DNA from: Mytilus californianus
Taxonomy: Eukaryota; Mollusca; Bivalvia; Mytilida; Mytilidae
NCBI RefSeq assembly: GCF_021869535.1
Contig: NW_026262734.1
Location: 71,230,839 to 71,294,838, forward strand
Length of the DNA: 64,000 bases
Direction of reading: 5' to 3'
Part shown: one piece after another, positions 37,201-48,512 of the stretch
Position numbering within the stretch: position 1 is the stretch's first letter
Layout of the letters: every line of letters starts with the position of its first letter
Program-made: the position numbers and the translations under genes
Notes under the pieces: generated by a model
The model's database searches: none
Told to the model about the DNA's origin: nothing
Seen by the model: only the letters and a program-made list of their open reading frames with translations

Positions 37201-39031
37201 TTTGTACATAAAGATTGATTGTTTTTCATAAAATATGCTTATTTTAAGGGAAAAGATACTAATTTTTTATTCGTGTTGCATAAAAATGCAAATATTTCTT
37301 CTTTTATATCAGAAATAATGCATTGTCAATTGCAATTAGACATTATAAATGCATTTAGATCAGTACTTTTGTATAAGATGGGAATAATTTAATGATATCT
37401 ATGCATAAAATTTTGTTTTTGTTGAATAAGAAATGCAATAAATTTTTTTATTTTAATGGAAACTATTAAGCGCCATTGGTTTTTTGTACTTTTTGTTGTT
37501 CAGGATTATTTTTTGTTCATTAAACTAAAGAATATCAGAGAAAATATACTAAAACGTTGTTGGCAATGTATAAAATTACTAATTTTTCTTCTTTTGATAA
37601 AAAAAAAATGAATGTTATTAATAACTAGTTATTTGAAAGGACTCAAGATCAGTTTTTTATAAGAAATTTAATAATGGAAGGAGAATTATACTTAAACTTT
37701 TGTTTGTGTTGAATACATATACAATAGTTTCTTTATTTTGATAGAAATTATGAACTGCCATTTGATTTCAGTACTTTTTGTACATCAGGTTTGGTTGTTT
37801 TTCATAAATTATGCTGAATTTCAAGGAAAAGATACTAAATTTCTGTTCGTGTTGCTTAAAAATGCAAATATTTCTTCTTTTATATCAGAAATATTGCAAA
37901 GTCACTTGCAATCAATCATTATAAATGCCTTAAGATAAGTAATTTTGTATTAAATGTTAATAATTGAAGTATAAATATGCAAAAACTTTTGTTTTTGTTG
38001 AATAAGAATGCTATCATTTCTTTAATTTAATGGAAATTATTGACCGCCATTGGATTTTTGTATTTTTTGTAGTTCAGAATTGGTTGTTTTTCATAAAATT
38101 AAAAGAATATCAGAGAAAATATACTTAAATGTTGTTTGCATTGTTTTTTCTTTTTTGATTTCAGTACATTTTTGTACATCAGGATTGGTTGTTTGTCATA
38201 AATTATGATGAATTTCAAGGAAAAGATACTAAATTTTTGTTTGCGTTGCTAAAAAATGCAAATGTTTCTTCTTTTATATAATAAATAATGCAACGTCAAT
38301 TGCAAAATGGGTTGTATTTCACAAAATTAAACGAATATCATAGAAAAGATACTAAAAGTCATTCACATTGTTTAAACTCTAACAAATTACCAATATTTCT
38401 ATTTTTTGATAAAAAATTCAGCAATGTTATTTGTAACTAGTTATTTTAAAGGCCTCCAGATAAGTTTTTTTATAAGAATTTTAAGATTATAAAAATATTA
38501 AAAACAATACATCGAAATTGCCAAAAAATTATCATGTCTTTTCATTTTCCAGAGCATTTTCGGGGAACAAAATCCCAATCGCGATAAAAATCGTTTTAGC
38601 ACTGTTCGGGTATGAAATATATAACCTAAGTAAAAACGAAAATCACCATTCTGTTATAATTATATTCAAAATCAGTTTTATTTGCATATTTCTTTTTTTT
38701 TTAATTCTTAAAACTATGCTGACTAATCACTAAAAAAAATGTTGATCTTTTGTACTTGAACGTTTCGTATTTTCCGTGGCGCCATTAATTAAATGAAACG
38801 AAACTAAGATTCCGTAATTTGTATTAGTTTATCATGTGACGTAGTAGAGTTCAATCCGTCAGAGAGGTCGATCGGTCCTATCCGTCCGATCAGTCCGATC
38901 AGTCAAATATTTTTACCATAAATCTGACGGATTGGTGACGTGAGTTTGACGCGAACTTGACTGATCGGTGACTGATCGATGACCGCTGATTGATCGCTGA
39001 AATAGTAACGCCTAAGGTTGCAAGTACTGTA
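34245..39031. mobile_element. 4.8-kb TIR element filled with a 288-bp satellite
   Basis: The ends are perfect 28-bp inverted repeats: the left starts TACAGTACTTGCAACCTTAG at 34245 and the right is its exact complement, ending at 39031. If the outer TA pairs are target duplications, the body is 34247-39029. The subterminal zones (34273-34450 and 38850-39005) are packed with GACTGATCGGTGAC-like motifs and share the block GTTTGACGnGAACTTGACTG in direct orientation. Nearly all the rest (about 34600-38500) is tandem satellite. There is no transposase frame, so it would be non-autonomous. It is the largest repeat structure in the window. Confidence 0.85.
34600..38500 (+). repeat. 288-bp satellite, C-A-B higher-order array
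   Basis: A fixed register (gccatt) occurs at 34876, 35163, 35461, 35741, 36029, 36319, 36609, 36894, 37181, 37472, 37757 and 38046, a mean spacing of about 288 bp. Three monomer types can be told apart at this register: A (ccgccattgg), B (gccatttga) and C (gccattaga). The order is C-A-B-A-B-C-A-B-C-A-B-A. Equivalent points of the C-A-B trimer lie 862-863 bp apart. Monomers are AT-rich with no maintained open frame. The array decays beyond 38100. Confidence 0.88.
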
Positions 39032-39614
39032 GGCATGAAAATCCTATTTTTTTAAATCCTAAATCTGTTTCTTTTTGTTGTTAAGGTGACGAGATTCTTA
39101 TTTTCAAGCATTCAAGTGGATGGAAGGAAACATTGGAATTTCTCTATTTTTTCAAGTTCCCACCTTGATGAAAGAAAATAAATTCAAGTCCCCACTTTCA
39201 AAGACATAAAAATTCACCCCTCTTCATCAAGTTCTCAATACTAATTATTATAATTATTATTCACTCTTCAGTTAAAAATGACCAGCCCCCAATCAAAATG
39301 AAGCAACTTGATAATTTACCAAGGCAGCCCCTAATTTCCCTCTCTTTGTAATTATATAGTAGTTACACAACAGCTCGAACTAATATTCATTTCACTATTC
39401 AATGTTGTATGTTTTACGTTATTCAACATGATGTTCCTCTCGATTTATCCTTTTCACTGGTCCTATACATACAAATATGTTTGTCTTTGTCAAAAATATT
39501 TTCAACAATTTCATTACAATTTTAAGGCAGTCCCTAACATAGTCGATCATTGTACTTCTATGTATAAAAAAACACATTGATGGGAACGTCAACAAATTAC
39601 AAAAATCCCGTAAA

Positions 39615-39797
39615 TTGCATCAACATATTTTGAAATATTACTTGGCAGGAAATTGTACAATGGCAAAATTTCATGCATACGGGAAAAATGTCAATTTTGC
39701 AAAGTATGTTGGCAAGTATAAATGCATTTCTTTAAAAGATGACATATTGGATAGGGCAAAAAATTTGCCTTGCATTCTGCCACCGACAGTCCCATAA
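39615..39797 (+). other. Unrecognised 60-codon open frame
   Basis: An ATG-led frame reading MHQHILKYYLAGNCTMAKFH then a lysine-rich stretch and ...LPCILPPTVP. I do not recognise it. No splice or promoter evidence supports it and it sits in a repeat-rich intron. The rest of 39032-40090 shows nothing I can name. Confidence 0.15.
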
Positions 39798-40095
39798 TTA
39801 TGTAATAACAAAGAATCTTAACTGTTCAGAGAGTGTAAAAAATTGTGTGCACTGTGTGACAGGGCATCGTTTTCCATATTAAGCGGACATGACTGCGTAT
39901 GTATACATCCAGCACATCCGAATAGACGACCACTTCAGTGAGGGATTTACTTCCTGACGAGAGAGGATCAGGCAGTACAATTTTTATCTACACTGGCAGT
40001 CGATTCATTTGGGGTTGAAAGACAAAACTTATATTAGTTCATAAACGACAATTGTTACGACAGAAATGTAAAAGTATACTCCTCATGCAGGAAAA

Positions 40096-41262
40096 ATCCG
40101 TCGTCATTAGCTTTTTACAAAAATCTTCTCCTCTGAAACCACTTGGCCAAATTTTAACCAAACTTGGCCACAATCATCATTAGGGTATCTAGTTTAAAAA
40201 ATGTGTCCGATGACCCCGCCAACCAACCAAGATGGCCGCCATGGCTAAAAATAGAACATAGGGGTAAAATGTAGATTTTGGCTTATAACTCTGAAACCAA
40301 AGCATTTAGAGTAAATCTGACATAGGGTAAAACTGATTATCAGGTCAAGATCTATCTGCCCTGAAATTTTCAGACAAATCCGACAACCTGTTGTTGGGTT
40401 GCTGCCCCTGAATTGGTAATTTTTAGGAAATTTTGCAGTTTTTGGTTATTATCTTGAATATTATTATAAATAGAGATAAACTGTAAACAGCAATTATGTT
40501 CAGCAAAGTAAGATCTACAAATGAGTCATCATGACCAAAATTGTCAATCGACCCCTTTAGGAGTTATTGCCCTTTATAGTCAATTTTTAACAATTTTTGG
40601 TAAATATTTGTAATCTTTTGCAAAATTCTTCTTCTCTGAAACTACTGAGACAAATTTAACCATACTTGGCCATAATCATTATTAGGGTATCTTGTTTAAA
40701 AAAATTGTCCGATGACCCTGCCTTCCAACCATCATGGCCGACTTGTTTAAAAATAGAACATAGGGGTAAAATGCAGTTTTTGGTTTATATCTCTGAAACT
40801 AAAGCATTTAGAGCAAATCTGACAGGTGGCAAAAATGTTCATTAGATTTAGATTTATCTGCCCTGAAATTTTCAGACAAATCCCACAACCCGTTGTTGGG
40901 TTGCTGCCCCTGAGTTAGTAATTTTACAGAAATTTTGCAGTTTTTAGCTCACCTGGTCCCCGCCTTCCAACCATCATGGCCGACTTGGTTAAAAATAGAA
41001 CATAGGGGTAAAATGCAGTTTTTGGTTTATATCTCTGAAACTAAAGCATTTAGAGCAAATCTGACAGGTGGCAAATATGTTCATCAGATTTAGATTTATC
41101 TGCCCTGAAATTTTCAGACGAATCCGTTTTTTGTTATTATCTTAGGTATCATTATAATATCTAATATATAATACTATTAATTATGATTTTAACCTTATTT
41201 TACATGATTTCCAAAGCATCAGTAAATACAGGTGAGCAACACAGGCTCTTGAGAGCCTCTAG
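40096..41262 (+). mobile_element. Family B element B6 with internal duplication
   Basis: It is 5'-truncated (starts at tccgtcgtcattagcttttt). It ends with CAGGTGAGCAACAC, AGGCTCTTGAGAGCCT and CTAG before TTAT. At 40946 a fresh AGCTCACCTGG is followed by a second copy of the block 'ccgccttccaaccatcatgg' ... 'ctgccctgaaattttcagac' already present at 40719-40880, so a new head is fused into the second body half. Confidence 0.78.
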
Positions 41263-41383
41263 TTATAGTTACATTGAATTACGGCCATAGCACAATTGTA
41301 AAGTAATTAAGGCAAACAGGTGTGCATCAGCGGGAGTTAAGATTCGCCCTTTATAGATACACAAATTAAAAAAATCAATAAAA

Positions 41384-41510
41384 ATTCTTGGAAAACTACA
41401 ACCCCCAGATACAAAAAAAATTAATGAATAAAAATTCTTGGAAAACTACAACCCCCAGATACAAAAAAAATTAATAAAAAATACGTAGACATTTAGGGAC
41501 TTATTTTTTT
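41384..41510 (+). repeat. Tandem duplication of about 65 bp
   Basis: 'aaaattcttggaaaactaca' followed by acccccagatacaaaaaaaatta occurs twice in a row. Downstream to about 41900 is G-rich and low complexity (gggggg tracts). From 41900 to 43130 I see no supportable feature. Confidence 0.8.
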
Positions 41511-43131
41511 TTACCTGGGAGGGGGCTGGTCAAAATGTAGGGAGGTATCAAGTTTTTTTCTGTAAGTGGAAAAGGGGGGTTCAATTTTTTTTTTATAGAT
41601 TTAAAGTGGGGGGATCATTTTTTTGGCACATAAATAAGTAGTTTACATATTTCAAGGGGGTTCAAAATATATTTTAAGTAAAGAAGGGCATTACAAATAA
41701 AAAAAGGTTTTACCACCATTTAACAAATTTATGTTCTGTATATGTAACTAAAAAAATCAAGTTCACTGACAGTGCTGGATCCAGGGGAGGGTTCTGGGGG
41801 TTGGAACCCCCCTTTTTTCTGACGATCAATGCATTTGAATGAGGACATATAGTTGGAACCCCACTTTAGTCTGGGTTAGAACCCCCCACACACTTTTTAT
41901 AAATGGCTGGATCCGCCCCTGACTGATCAAATATTAACATAACCCTCAGGACCTAAAAGCTTAACAGTTATTTAGTTTAAACAGTATTTTGTTCAAATAA
42001 ATTGAATTGGATTGGGCAACAGGCATAGCCTATGTAAGCCCTCTCTTAACTCATCTGAAGATTTAATTTCCTCATCTCCTATACCTTGCATTTCAAGAGC
42101 TTCATAAGTGTCTAATTCTGCTTGATTTTGATTTACATCTGATTTTTTAAGTCACCGTGAGCAGCATTGAATTTTTGCATGGACGATTGAATTTTTTATT
42201 GTAAAAATTTTTCATCATCTCAACTGCTTCTGTTTTTAAATAATCCAAAGCAGAGAGGTTTCTAAGATGATAAAAACCACTAATGTTCCTCTTTGTTTTC
42301 ATATAAGATCCCTATTGGTCCATTTATACCTCTAATGTCCTCCAAATTTTTACTTTTTAGGTTAATAAATCAAAATTTTGGGGTTACTATCACACATTAT
42401 GTATATGTAAGATATGTGACAATAAATGAGTAATTGAAATGTTCAAGCTGAATTAACTATCCGTTATAAAAGTTTATCGACTGCATGGTCATAGGTTTCA
42501 ATAAGGCACTGTGCAATAAGGCCTAACCTATATCTTGTGTTTACTCAGAGTTCAAGAGAGGAACATGTAATAGATCCTTTTAGTAAATAATGTGTTGTTA
42601 CTGTTTCAAAAAACGTTTACTTTTTAATGTATATTTTTTTACAGAATTACTTAGAACAATGTTTATAGAACAATATAGGAAATAATGAAAATAAATAAAA
42701 AATGCTTTACCAAACGCTTTTTTTTTCTTTTTTTCTGATGACCATATTTTTGGATGACACAGTAGCATTATAATAGATGAAATGAAAATATGCAGATACT
42801 TTTTACATGTACAAGTCTTAATGTTGTATTGTCAGTAGGTTCCTCTTTAAAAAGCCTAGACATGCATCAGAATCACAAGGCTTAACAAATTTTATACCAG
42901 TTCATTTATTATTAACATTTGAAGATACGTATAATTTCGTGTTAACCATTTAGAAATTCATATTGATTTGGATTCAAGAAATGTCGAAGTCCTAATAAAT
43001 TTGTTTGGTTTTTTTTTATGACTTCAACATTCTTCAACAACAGCAATAACAGACGCGCTCGGCTTGGAAAAAAAACACCACCAGCCAATTTTTTCTAATA
43101 AAACCAAAGCAAAAAAACATCTTTAAACTAG

Positions 43132-44050
43132 ACGGGATACTTACCATGTTTACCTCACAAAACCATTTACCATACAAACAAACTTGTACGATTCGCTCGT
43201 GTATGTAACAACATATTAGATTTCAGCGAGAGAAATTTATGTATTACTGAAAAATTATTACACCAGGGTTTTCAATATCATAAACTAGTCAAAACATTTA
43301 CTAAATTTTATCATCGGTATAAGGACATCATTCGTAAATATAACTCAACATGCAGATATCTTATACGTTCAGGTATTTCACATCCAATCTTTTATGGTAA
43401 TATTCTTTACAAAGCACAAAAATGTCAGTATTCACATCAAAAGCTAATAAAACCTTTAAACAGACTTATTAAGAAGGGATATCGATATAGTTACAATACT
43501 GTTGTCAGGTCATTAAAGATTGCATATTTTGGCTTTAATATTGATTCACTTATAGGGTCTTTGCATCGGAATTAAACATATTTATTCTAAAACCAGTTGT
43601 TGGCATGACACGGGTTATGTTCTTCTCATATATTTTATGATGGTATAATACTAAACCCCTAACAGGAAGGATTGTGCCTGATATTCATATGATGAAGACA
43701 TAATCTTTCAATCAGTTTAATTGAGGTCTGGAGCTGGCATGTCAGTAACTGCTAGTAGTCTGTTGTTATTTATGTATTATTGTCATTTTGTTTATTTTCT
43801 TTTGTTTCCTATTCTGACATTGGACTCAGACTTCTCTTAAACTGAGTTTTACTGTGCATACTGTTGTACGTTTGTTTTTTCTACATTGGCTAGAGGTATA
43901 GGGGGAGGGTTGAGATCTCAAAAAACATGTTAAACCCTGCCGCATTTTTGCGCCTGTCCCAAGTCAGGAGCCTCTGGCTTTTGTTAGTCTTGTATCATTT
44001 TTAATTTTAGTTTCTTGTGTATAATTTGGAGTTTAGTATGATGTCCATTA
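43132..44050 (+). mobile_element. Penelope-like element: RT C-terminus and 3' UTR
   Basis: The frame 43132-43575 has no ATG, GTG or TTG until its last codons, yet is open for about 147 codons. It reads NKLVRFARVCNNILDFSERN, LCITEKLLHQGFQYHKLVKT, FTKFYHRYKDIIRKYN, GISHPIFYGNILYKAQKC and SLKIAYFGFNIDSLIGSLH, then stops. It shares 'R(F/Y)(A/S)R.C', 'DF', 'L..QG...HKL...F.KF' with the minus-strand copy at 21685. The tail to about 44050 ('gcgcctgtcccaagtcagga', cagtcttgtatca-like) is the conserved 3' UTR type of bivalve elements. It is a 5'-truncated relic. Confidence 0.65.
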
Positions 44051-44629
44051 TCACATTATGTTTACTTTACGTTTACAATCACCTTTGTGAAACACTCGTA
44101 GGTAAAATCTCACGCTTAACGTAAGTTTAATCGTAAACGTAAATCGTACGATTCTTTGTAAAATGCTAGCCAGTACTACAGTGAAAATTGCACATAACAT
44201 TTCATTGCATATAAGATCAAAACCATCACCGGAAGTAAACCAATCAAATTTTCAACCCTTTTTTTCCTTTTACAAGCTTTAGTAACCATGTCACCTCAAG
44301 TTTCCAAAAATATTTTATAGAAACACCACTGAAAAAAAAGAATGGTGCTTTGTAACACTGAAGATATAATTTTATGACTCAGAAATATTTTTTCTGCAAT
44401 GAAATGCAGGGTTAACTTCCTACAACTGTCAAATTCAAGGGAATATTTTTTTTCGACCCTTTTTTATATGAAAGTGGATGTGACGTACTATGATTTGGTG
44501 GTATTACACCTAAATTAAAGGATGTAAATACCCTAAATTTACCCTATAATTTCCTATATAATTGTAGGCCAAACAGACTTGACACCCTGCACATTGTATA
44601 CATGTGATTGTCTATTTGTCTTAACTGTT

Positions 44630-44725
44630 GAAGACAGTATGTTTACGTCATGAAGTCTTTTAGTTATTTTTGTGTCATTGACTTGCTGTCTCATTGATGT
44701 ATACTCCATATCCTTTTATTTTTAT
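44630..44725 (+). repeat. Diverged family T tail repeat
   Basis: It has 'ttgctgtctcattgatgtat' then actccatatccttttattttt, the layout of the other family T copies with more changes. It lies about 130 bp upstream of the DNA2 exon at 44856. Confidence 0.45.
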
Positions 44726-44855
44726 TTGGTTGTAATGCTGTATAATAATAAGCTTATGTTGGGGAGATTGTTAGTTACCAATATTCTTATCAACTAAAGA
44801 ATTCAACAGAGAACTAAATGAACCAGTTGGTAGTAATTTTTCTATATTTTATCAG

Positions 44856-44999
44856 GCTATCTTCCACCAACATTAACATGATAGGTATAGCTGTACAGGA
44901 CTACATGATTATATCAATAGAAAAGACCAATCATTTAGCTCTATGCAATGGTACAGTTGTTAGTATAGCAGAGGATAATATTGATATCGCTATTGAAAG
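44856..44999 (+). CDS. DNA2: DNA2 exon: barrel domain segment
   Basis: The acceptor is ttctatattttatcag and the donor is GTAATT after ...GAAAG. It reads LSSTNINMIGIAVQDYMIIS, then IEKTNHLALCNGTVVSIAED and NIDIAIE-R. This fits the DNA2 beta-barrel region, where a 'VGD.V..S.E....LA.G.V......V....DR' pattern precedes the helicase domain. The first base completes Lys and the last two bases begin Arg (AG|G). The preceding intron is about 19 kb and includes the 4.8-kb satellite-carrying element. Confidence 0.78.
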
Positions 45000-46007
45000 G
45001 TAATTCTATCTGTTATATTTCCTAATTTATGAACTTCAGATTGACAGTATTCTGTCATTTATAAGGTTTGTTAGACACTGGCTTTAAAGGAAGGTAAAAT
45101 CCATTTTGGACCAGTAATTTTTTCTAAATAAAGAAAAACCCAACAAAACTGTATTTAAAGGGAAAAATCGCAAAAAAATGAAAAATTGATATTATGTTCA
45201 TTATGTATAAAAAAGCACAAATTCATAAATATTAAGAGTCATTCTCTGAAAGCATCAAAATCATGTGGAAATGACATGTCACACAATTGGTTCAAAATTT
45301 GTAAAAATGTTCTAACCATTGAGATATACCGAAATAAACATCAAGTTTGACATAAAATTTTGCAAGAACACTTTTGGTCCATTTTTGTAAGTAAAAAAGG
45401 TTTAAAATATGCAATTACAATTGGATGTATATGGCCTTTTAGAGAATAAAAAAGAAAATTATGTTTGTTGTTATGACTAAGTATGGTTATGTCATATTTA
45501 AAAAATGCACTTAGAAAAATATATTATTTAGCATTTATGTCAAGAACTTATCCATAAAAAGTGTCAAATTCCTTGTGTATTGGGAGTCCGATTTAAACCT
45601 GTATTGAAAGCTTTGAAAATTTTCAACCCAGATTTTCCAGACATGACCAAAATAGTTTTTTAATAGTTTAACCATTGATAAATCAGAATACAAAAAATTG
45701 GGAGGGGTATATCTAAAAATTTTGCATAATTTAATTTTTCCGAACCCATGGTTTGTGAAATTACTGTTTCTAATATTGCTACAAATAGAATATTGAAATT
45801 AATACAAATGATTTATTTGTCTGAAAATACTTAATTAACCCTGCTCTCAGAAAAAATAAATGTTCTCAAATTAAGTATAACAACTGCTGTATTCTAAAAT
45901 CACAATTAAAAACCCCTTTTAATTAACTCTGTGTAGCAGGAGTAGCTTCCCCTGAAGTACTCTTCAGACAAGAAGACACAAATCTTTTATGTATGTCTAC
46001 AGAAAAC

Positions 46008-46177
46008 AATACACCTTATCGCTATTTATTCCATTTGGATAAGGTTTTGAAATTACACAACTTTTTCTTTCCTCAGCTCGTAACTGGTGATATTTGTTTA
46101 TGGGCCACTTGACCCAAACAGAAAGTTGTCTAAGCGACTGTTTTTTCCATTTGGACTAAATAGCGATAAGGTGTATT
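46008..46177. repeat. 170-bp inverted repeat with perfect 21-bp arms
   Basis: AATACACCTTATCGCTATTT(A) at 46008-46028 is exactly inverted as TAAATAGCGATAAGGTGTAT(T) at 46157-46177. TTCCATTTGGA also occurs just inside both arms (46029 and 46145), but in direct orientation. No open frame. Probably a small fold-back element. Confidence 0.75.
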
Positions 46178-46429
46178 CCACATAGGATGATGACAAAATG
46201 TATTCTAAAGTACTATAAACACAATGGAATGTGTTATGTTTACCATAAACAAGACTGTTTAAAACATTCCCAATTCTCAACTGAACTTGTGAAATAAAAA
46301 TCATTTCATCAATCAGATATTCTGATAATTTTAACTGAAGTAGATATTTTACCAAACAATTTTGAAATGTCTGAATTTTCCGTAATGTTTAACACATTCC
46401 AAACAATTGCTCAATCAAAATGAAATAAG

Positions 46430-46610
46430 GAAGAGGAGAGCTCTGCATGGTATCCAGGGCAATAAGTACACACCCAAATGTAGACCATTCAAAGAAGGGA
46501 TCGGGTCGAGCAGTTTCTGGTGGAAAAAGAAAATGTTCTAAACACCTGTCAGTAGGAGACACACTTGTGACACAAAAACAATATGGAATCATTTTAACTG
46601 TTGGAACTCG
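46430..46610 (+). other. Unassigned open stretch ending at a GTAAGT donor
   Basis: One plus frame is open from after a stop near 46425: GRGELCMVSRAISTHPNVDH, SKKGSGRAVSGGKRKCSKHL, SVGDTLVTQKQYGIILTVGT-R, meeting GTAAGTAAAA at 46611. The minus strand is open as well (46389-46592, MIPYCFCVTSVSPTDRCLEH...). Upstream there is no good acceptor for the plus frame. It is not needed by DNA2, whose neighbouring exons already join in phase. The strand and identity are undecided. Confidence 0.25.
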
Positions 46611-46769
46611 GTAAGTAAAACATATTTCCTGAAGTTATTGATGTGGGGTGGGGACGGGTGAAGGGACGATTCCGAGATCACCATTATCATTGAAACTGTT
46701 ATACAGAACCCAATTTACAATTTTCTGTATTAACTCTTAATGTATAAACAGTGTCTAAACTTGAATGTA

Positions 46770-47748
46770 CAGTTAACTTTCGTTGTCTCGAACTAGGTTG
46801 ATTCGAAATTTCGGATGAGTCGAAGTTTTCTCGTGGTCCCAAACTTTGTTCCATATAAATATATGTATTTCAACTCCTGATGAGTCGAAATTGGATGAGT
46901 CGAAATTTCGGTTGAGTCGAACTAAATTTACGGTCCCAAGGTTAACAAAAGCATTCAAAATTCATTATTTATCTCAAACTTATACACATATGTCAAAACA
47001 TGACCTCCGGGATTTAAATGGATTGAAGAGTTAACCTGACAATACACGTGTAATTAAATTTCCGGTCACTGACCACTGTATTGATTTTTGACATTCTATT
47101 TCCATGAGTGTTTACCTAAGATTATCTTTTATCACCATGATAAATAATTAGTGATACATTGTTAAAGTCTATGAAAAATTATTTAAAATGTTTACAAAAA
47201 AAATTAATTAAATTAATCGTGATTTACACTGATGAGCTTGGATGTGTATAAAGTGGGGATTAAGACTTCTGTTGGTGATCACATAAAAACTACTGAATCG
47301 GCGTCTTTTATCTTTTTGTATTTTTTCTTTAAAAGAAAGATTGAGATAAAAGAAAATAAAAATATATCTAAATTTCTAAAATCTCTTGTATCCGAGAATT
47401 AACAATTTTGTCAAATTGAAATGACTTAAATAACGCTAAGATCGATTGGAAATTACTCTCTCGGATAAAAGCCACAGGGAAAAATTGTAACTGTTCAAAG
47501 AAAATAATTAAATAAGTGAAAACAATGTTATTATAATAATGAAAGACCATAACATACAAATCCATCGATATGAGACCAGAATATCGATCCCCTTCCCATA
47601 TTCATCCGGATTTATTTTAGCTTTAGCAAGCTAAGCAAGAGTTGTGTCCCTTGGTCTGTCAAACTTCCGGTTTTCGTTTGAGTTGAACTACGGGTATCTC
47701 GAAATATTTCTCTGGTCCGGCTGACTTCGAGATAACGAGAGTCGACTA
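46770..47748. mobile_element. TA-flanked TIR element, about 980 bp (pogo-like ends)
   Basis: The left end TA-CAGTTAACTTTCGTTGTCTCGAA matches, inverted, the right end TTCGAGATAACGAGAGTCGACTA-TA with a few changes. Both ends carry extra 'gtcgaa' / 'tcgaaa' motifs (for example ggatgagtcgaaatttcgg). TA flanks and this terminus suit the pogo/Tigger-like MITEs. No transposase frame is present. Confidence 0.6.
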
Positions 47749-48220
47749 TATGTATATTATACATGTATATATAATGGACAAATATTCACATCATCGACAT
47801 GTATATCGAAATGCATATGTGTATATGTAACAGTACACGTCACTCTAGTCAAAGCTTTAAATTAAATTGAATTACATTCATAGTGACTAAAGCGCTGTGA
47901 TTTTCGAAGTGATCTTACATGTGAAATATCAGTGTTTATTTCACTCTAGGAAGAGAAACAACAATTCTATTGTCAACTTTATCAAGCTATACAAACAGCT
48001 GTTCATGGTGACATAAAAACATAATTTGCTCTGGTTTATTGAGTATCTTAATTTAAATCAATGTAATATATGGTATTAACAGAATAACTACATGTACCTA
48101 TTGAATTCTCATACTGAAAATTTATACCTTGTGACTTAAAATGTTATTTGGACACTTGTTATATATTGTTGGTTTTCAAATTCTCAAAGTAGTTATTGTG
48201 AATATATACTTAATGGACAG

Positions 48221-48296
48221 GGACTTTGAATGTTACACTCAACATGATGTCATAAAAATCAGTAAAAATGAAGCCTTTCCTATATCATGTATATAT
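48221..48296 (+). CDS. DNA2: Probable DNA2 exon (weak acceptor)
   Basis: The first base g completes AG|G (Arg) from the previous exon, then it reads DFECYTQHDVIKISKNEAFP and ISCIY. The expected DNA2 pattern here is Asp/Asn after Arg, then an acidic 'D-x-(V/I)-(F/I)-x-(L/I)-(D/S)-x-(D/N)-E' segment, which fits. The acceptor (taatggacag) lacks a good pyrimidine tract and the chosen donor is GTATGC at 48297. A donor at 48289 would put the next exon out of frame. The phase match at both ends and the ungapped length match with the next exon are the main support. Confidence 0.6.
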
Positions 48297-48512
48297 GTAT
48301 GCTTGTTTAAGACACATGTCAGTTAAATTCATAAAATGATTTGAAATTATTTGTTGATTGACAATCATGACAATGTTATAGATTTAAATTATCCTCAGCA
48401 TTACTAAATATCAATCAGTAGTTTACACAAATATTGTTGAAACGTAACAATGTACATGTGCACTTTTTACTGCCTGCATGGTAACAAATCATTTGAATTT
48501 TCTTTTTTCCAG

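Noticed and set aside
31330..44165. tcgtacg / cgtaagt-rich stretches at 31368-31450 and 44065-44160 as the ends of one inverted-repeat element
   Set aside because: Matches are short and imperfect and the 12.7-kb span contains many other elements; more likely two separate relics of one repeat family.
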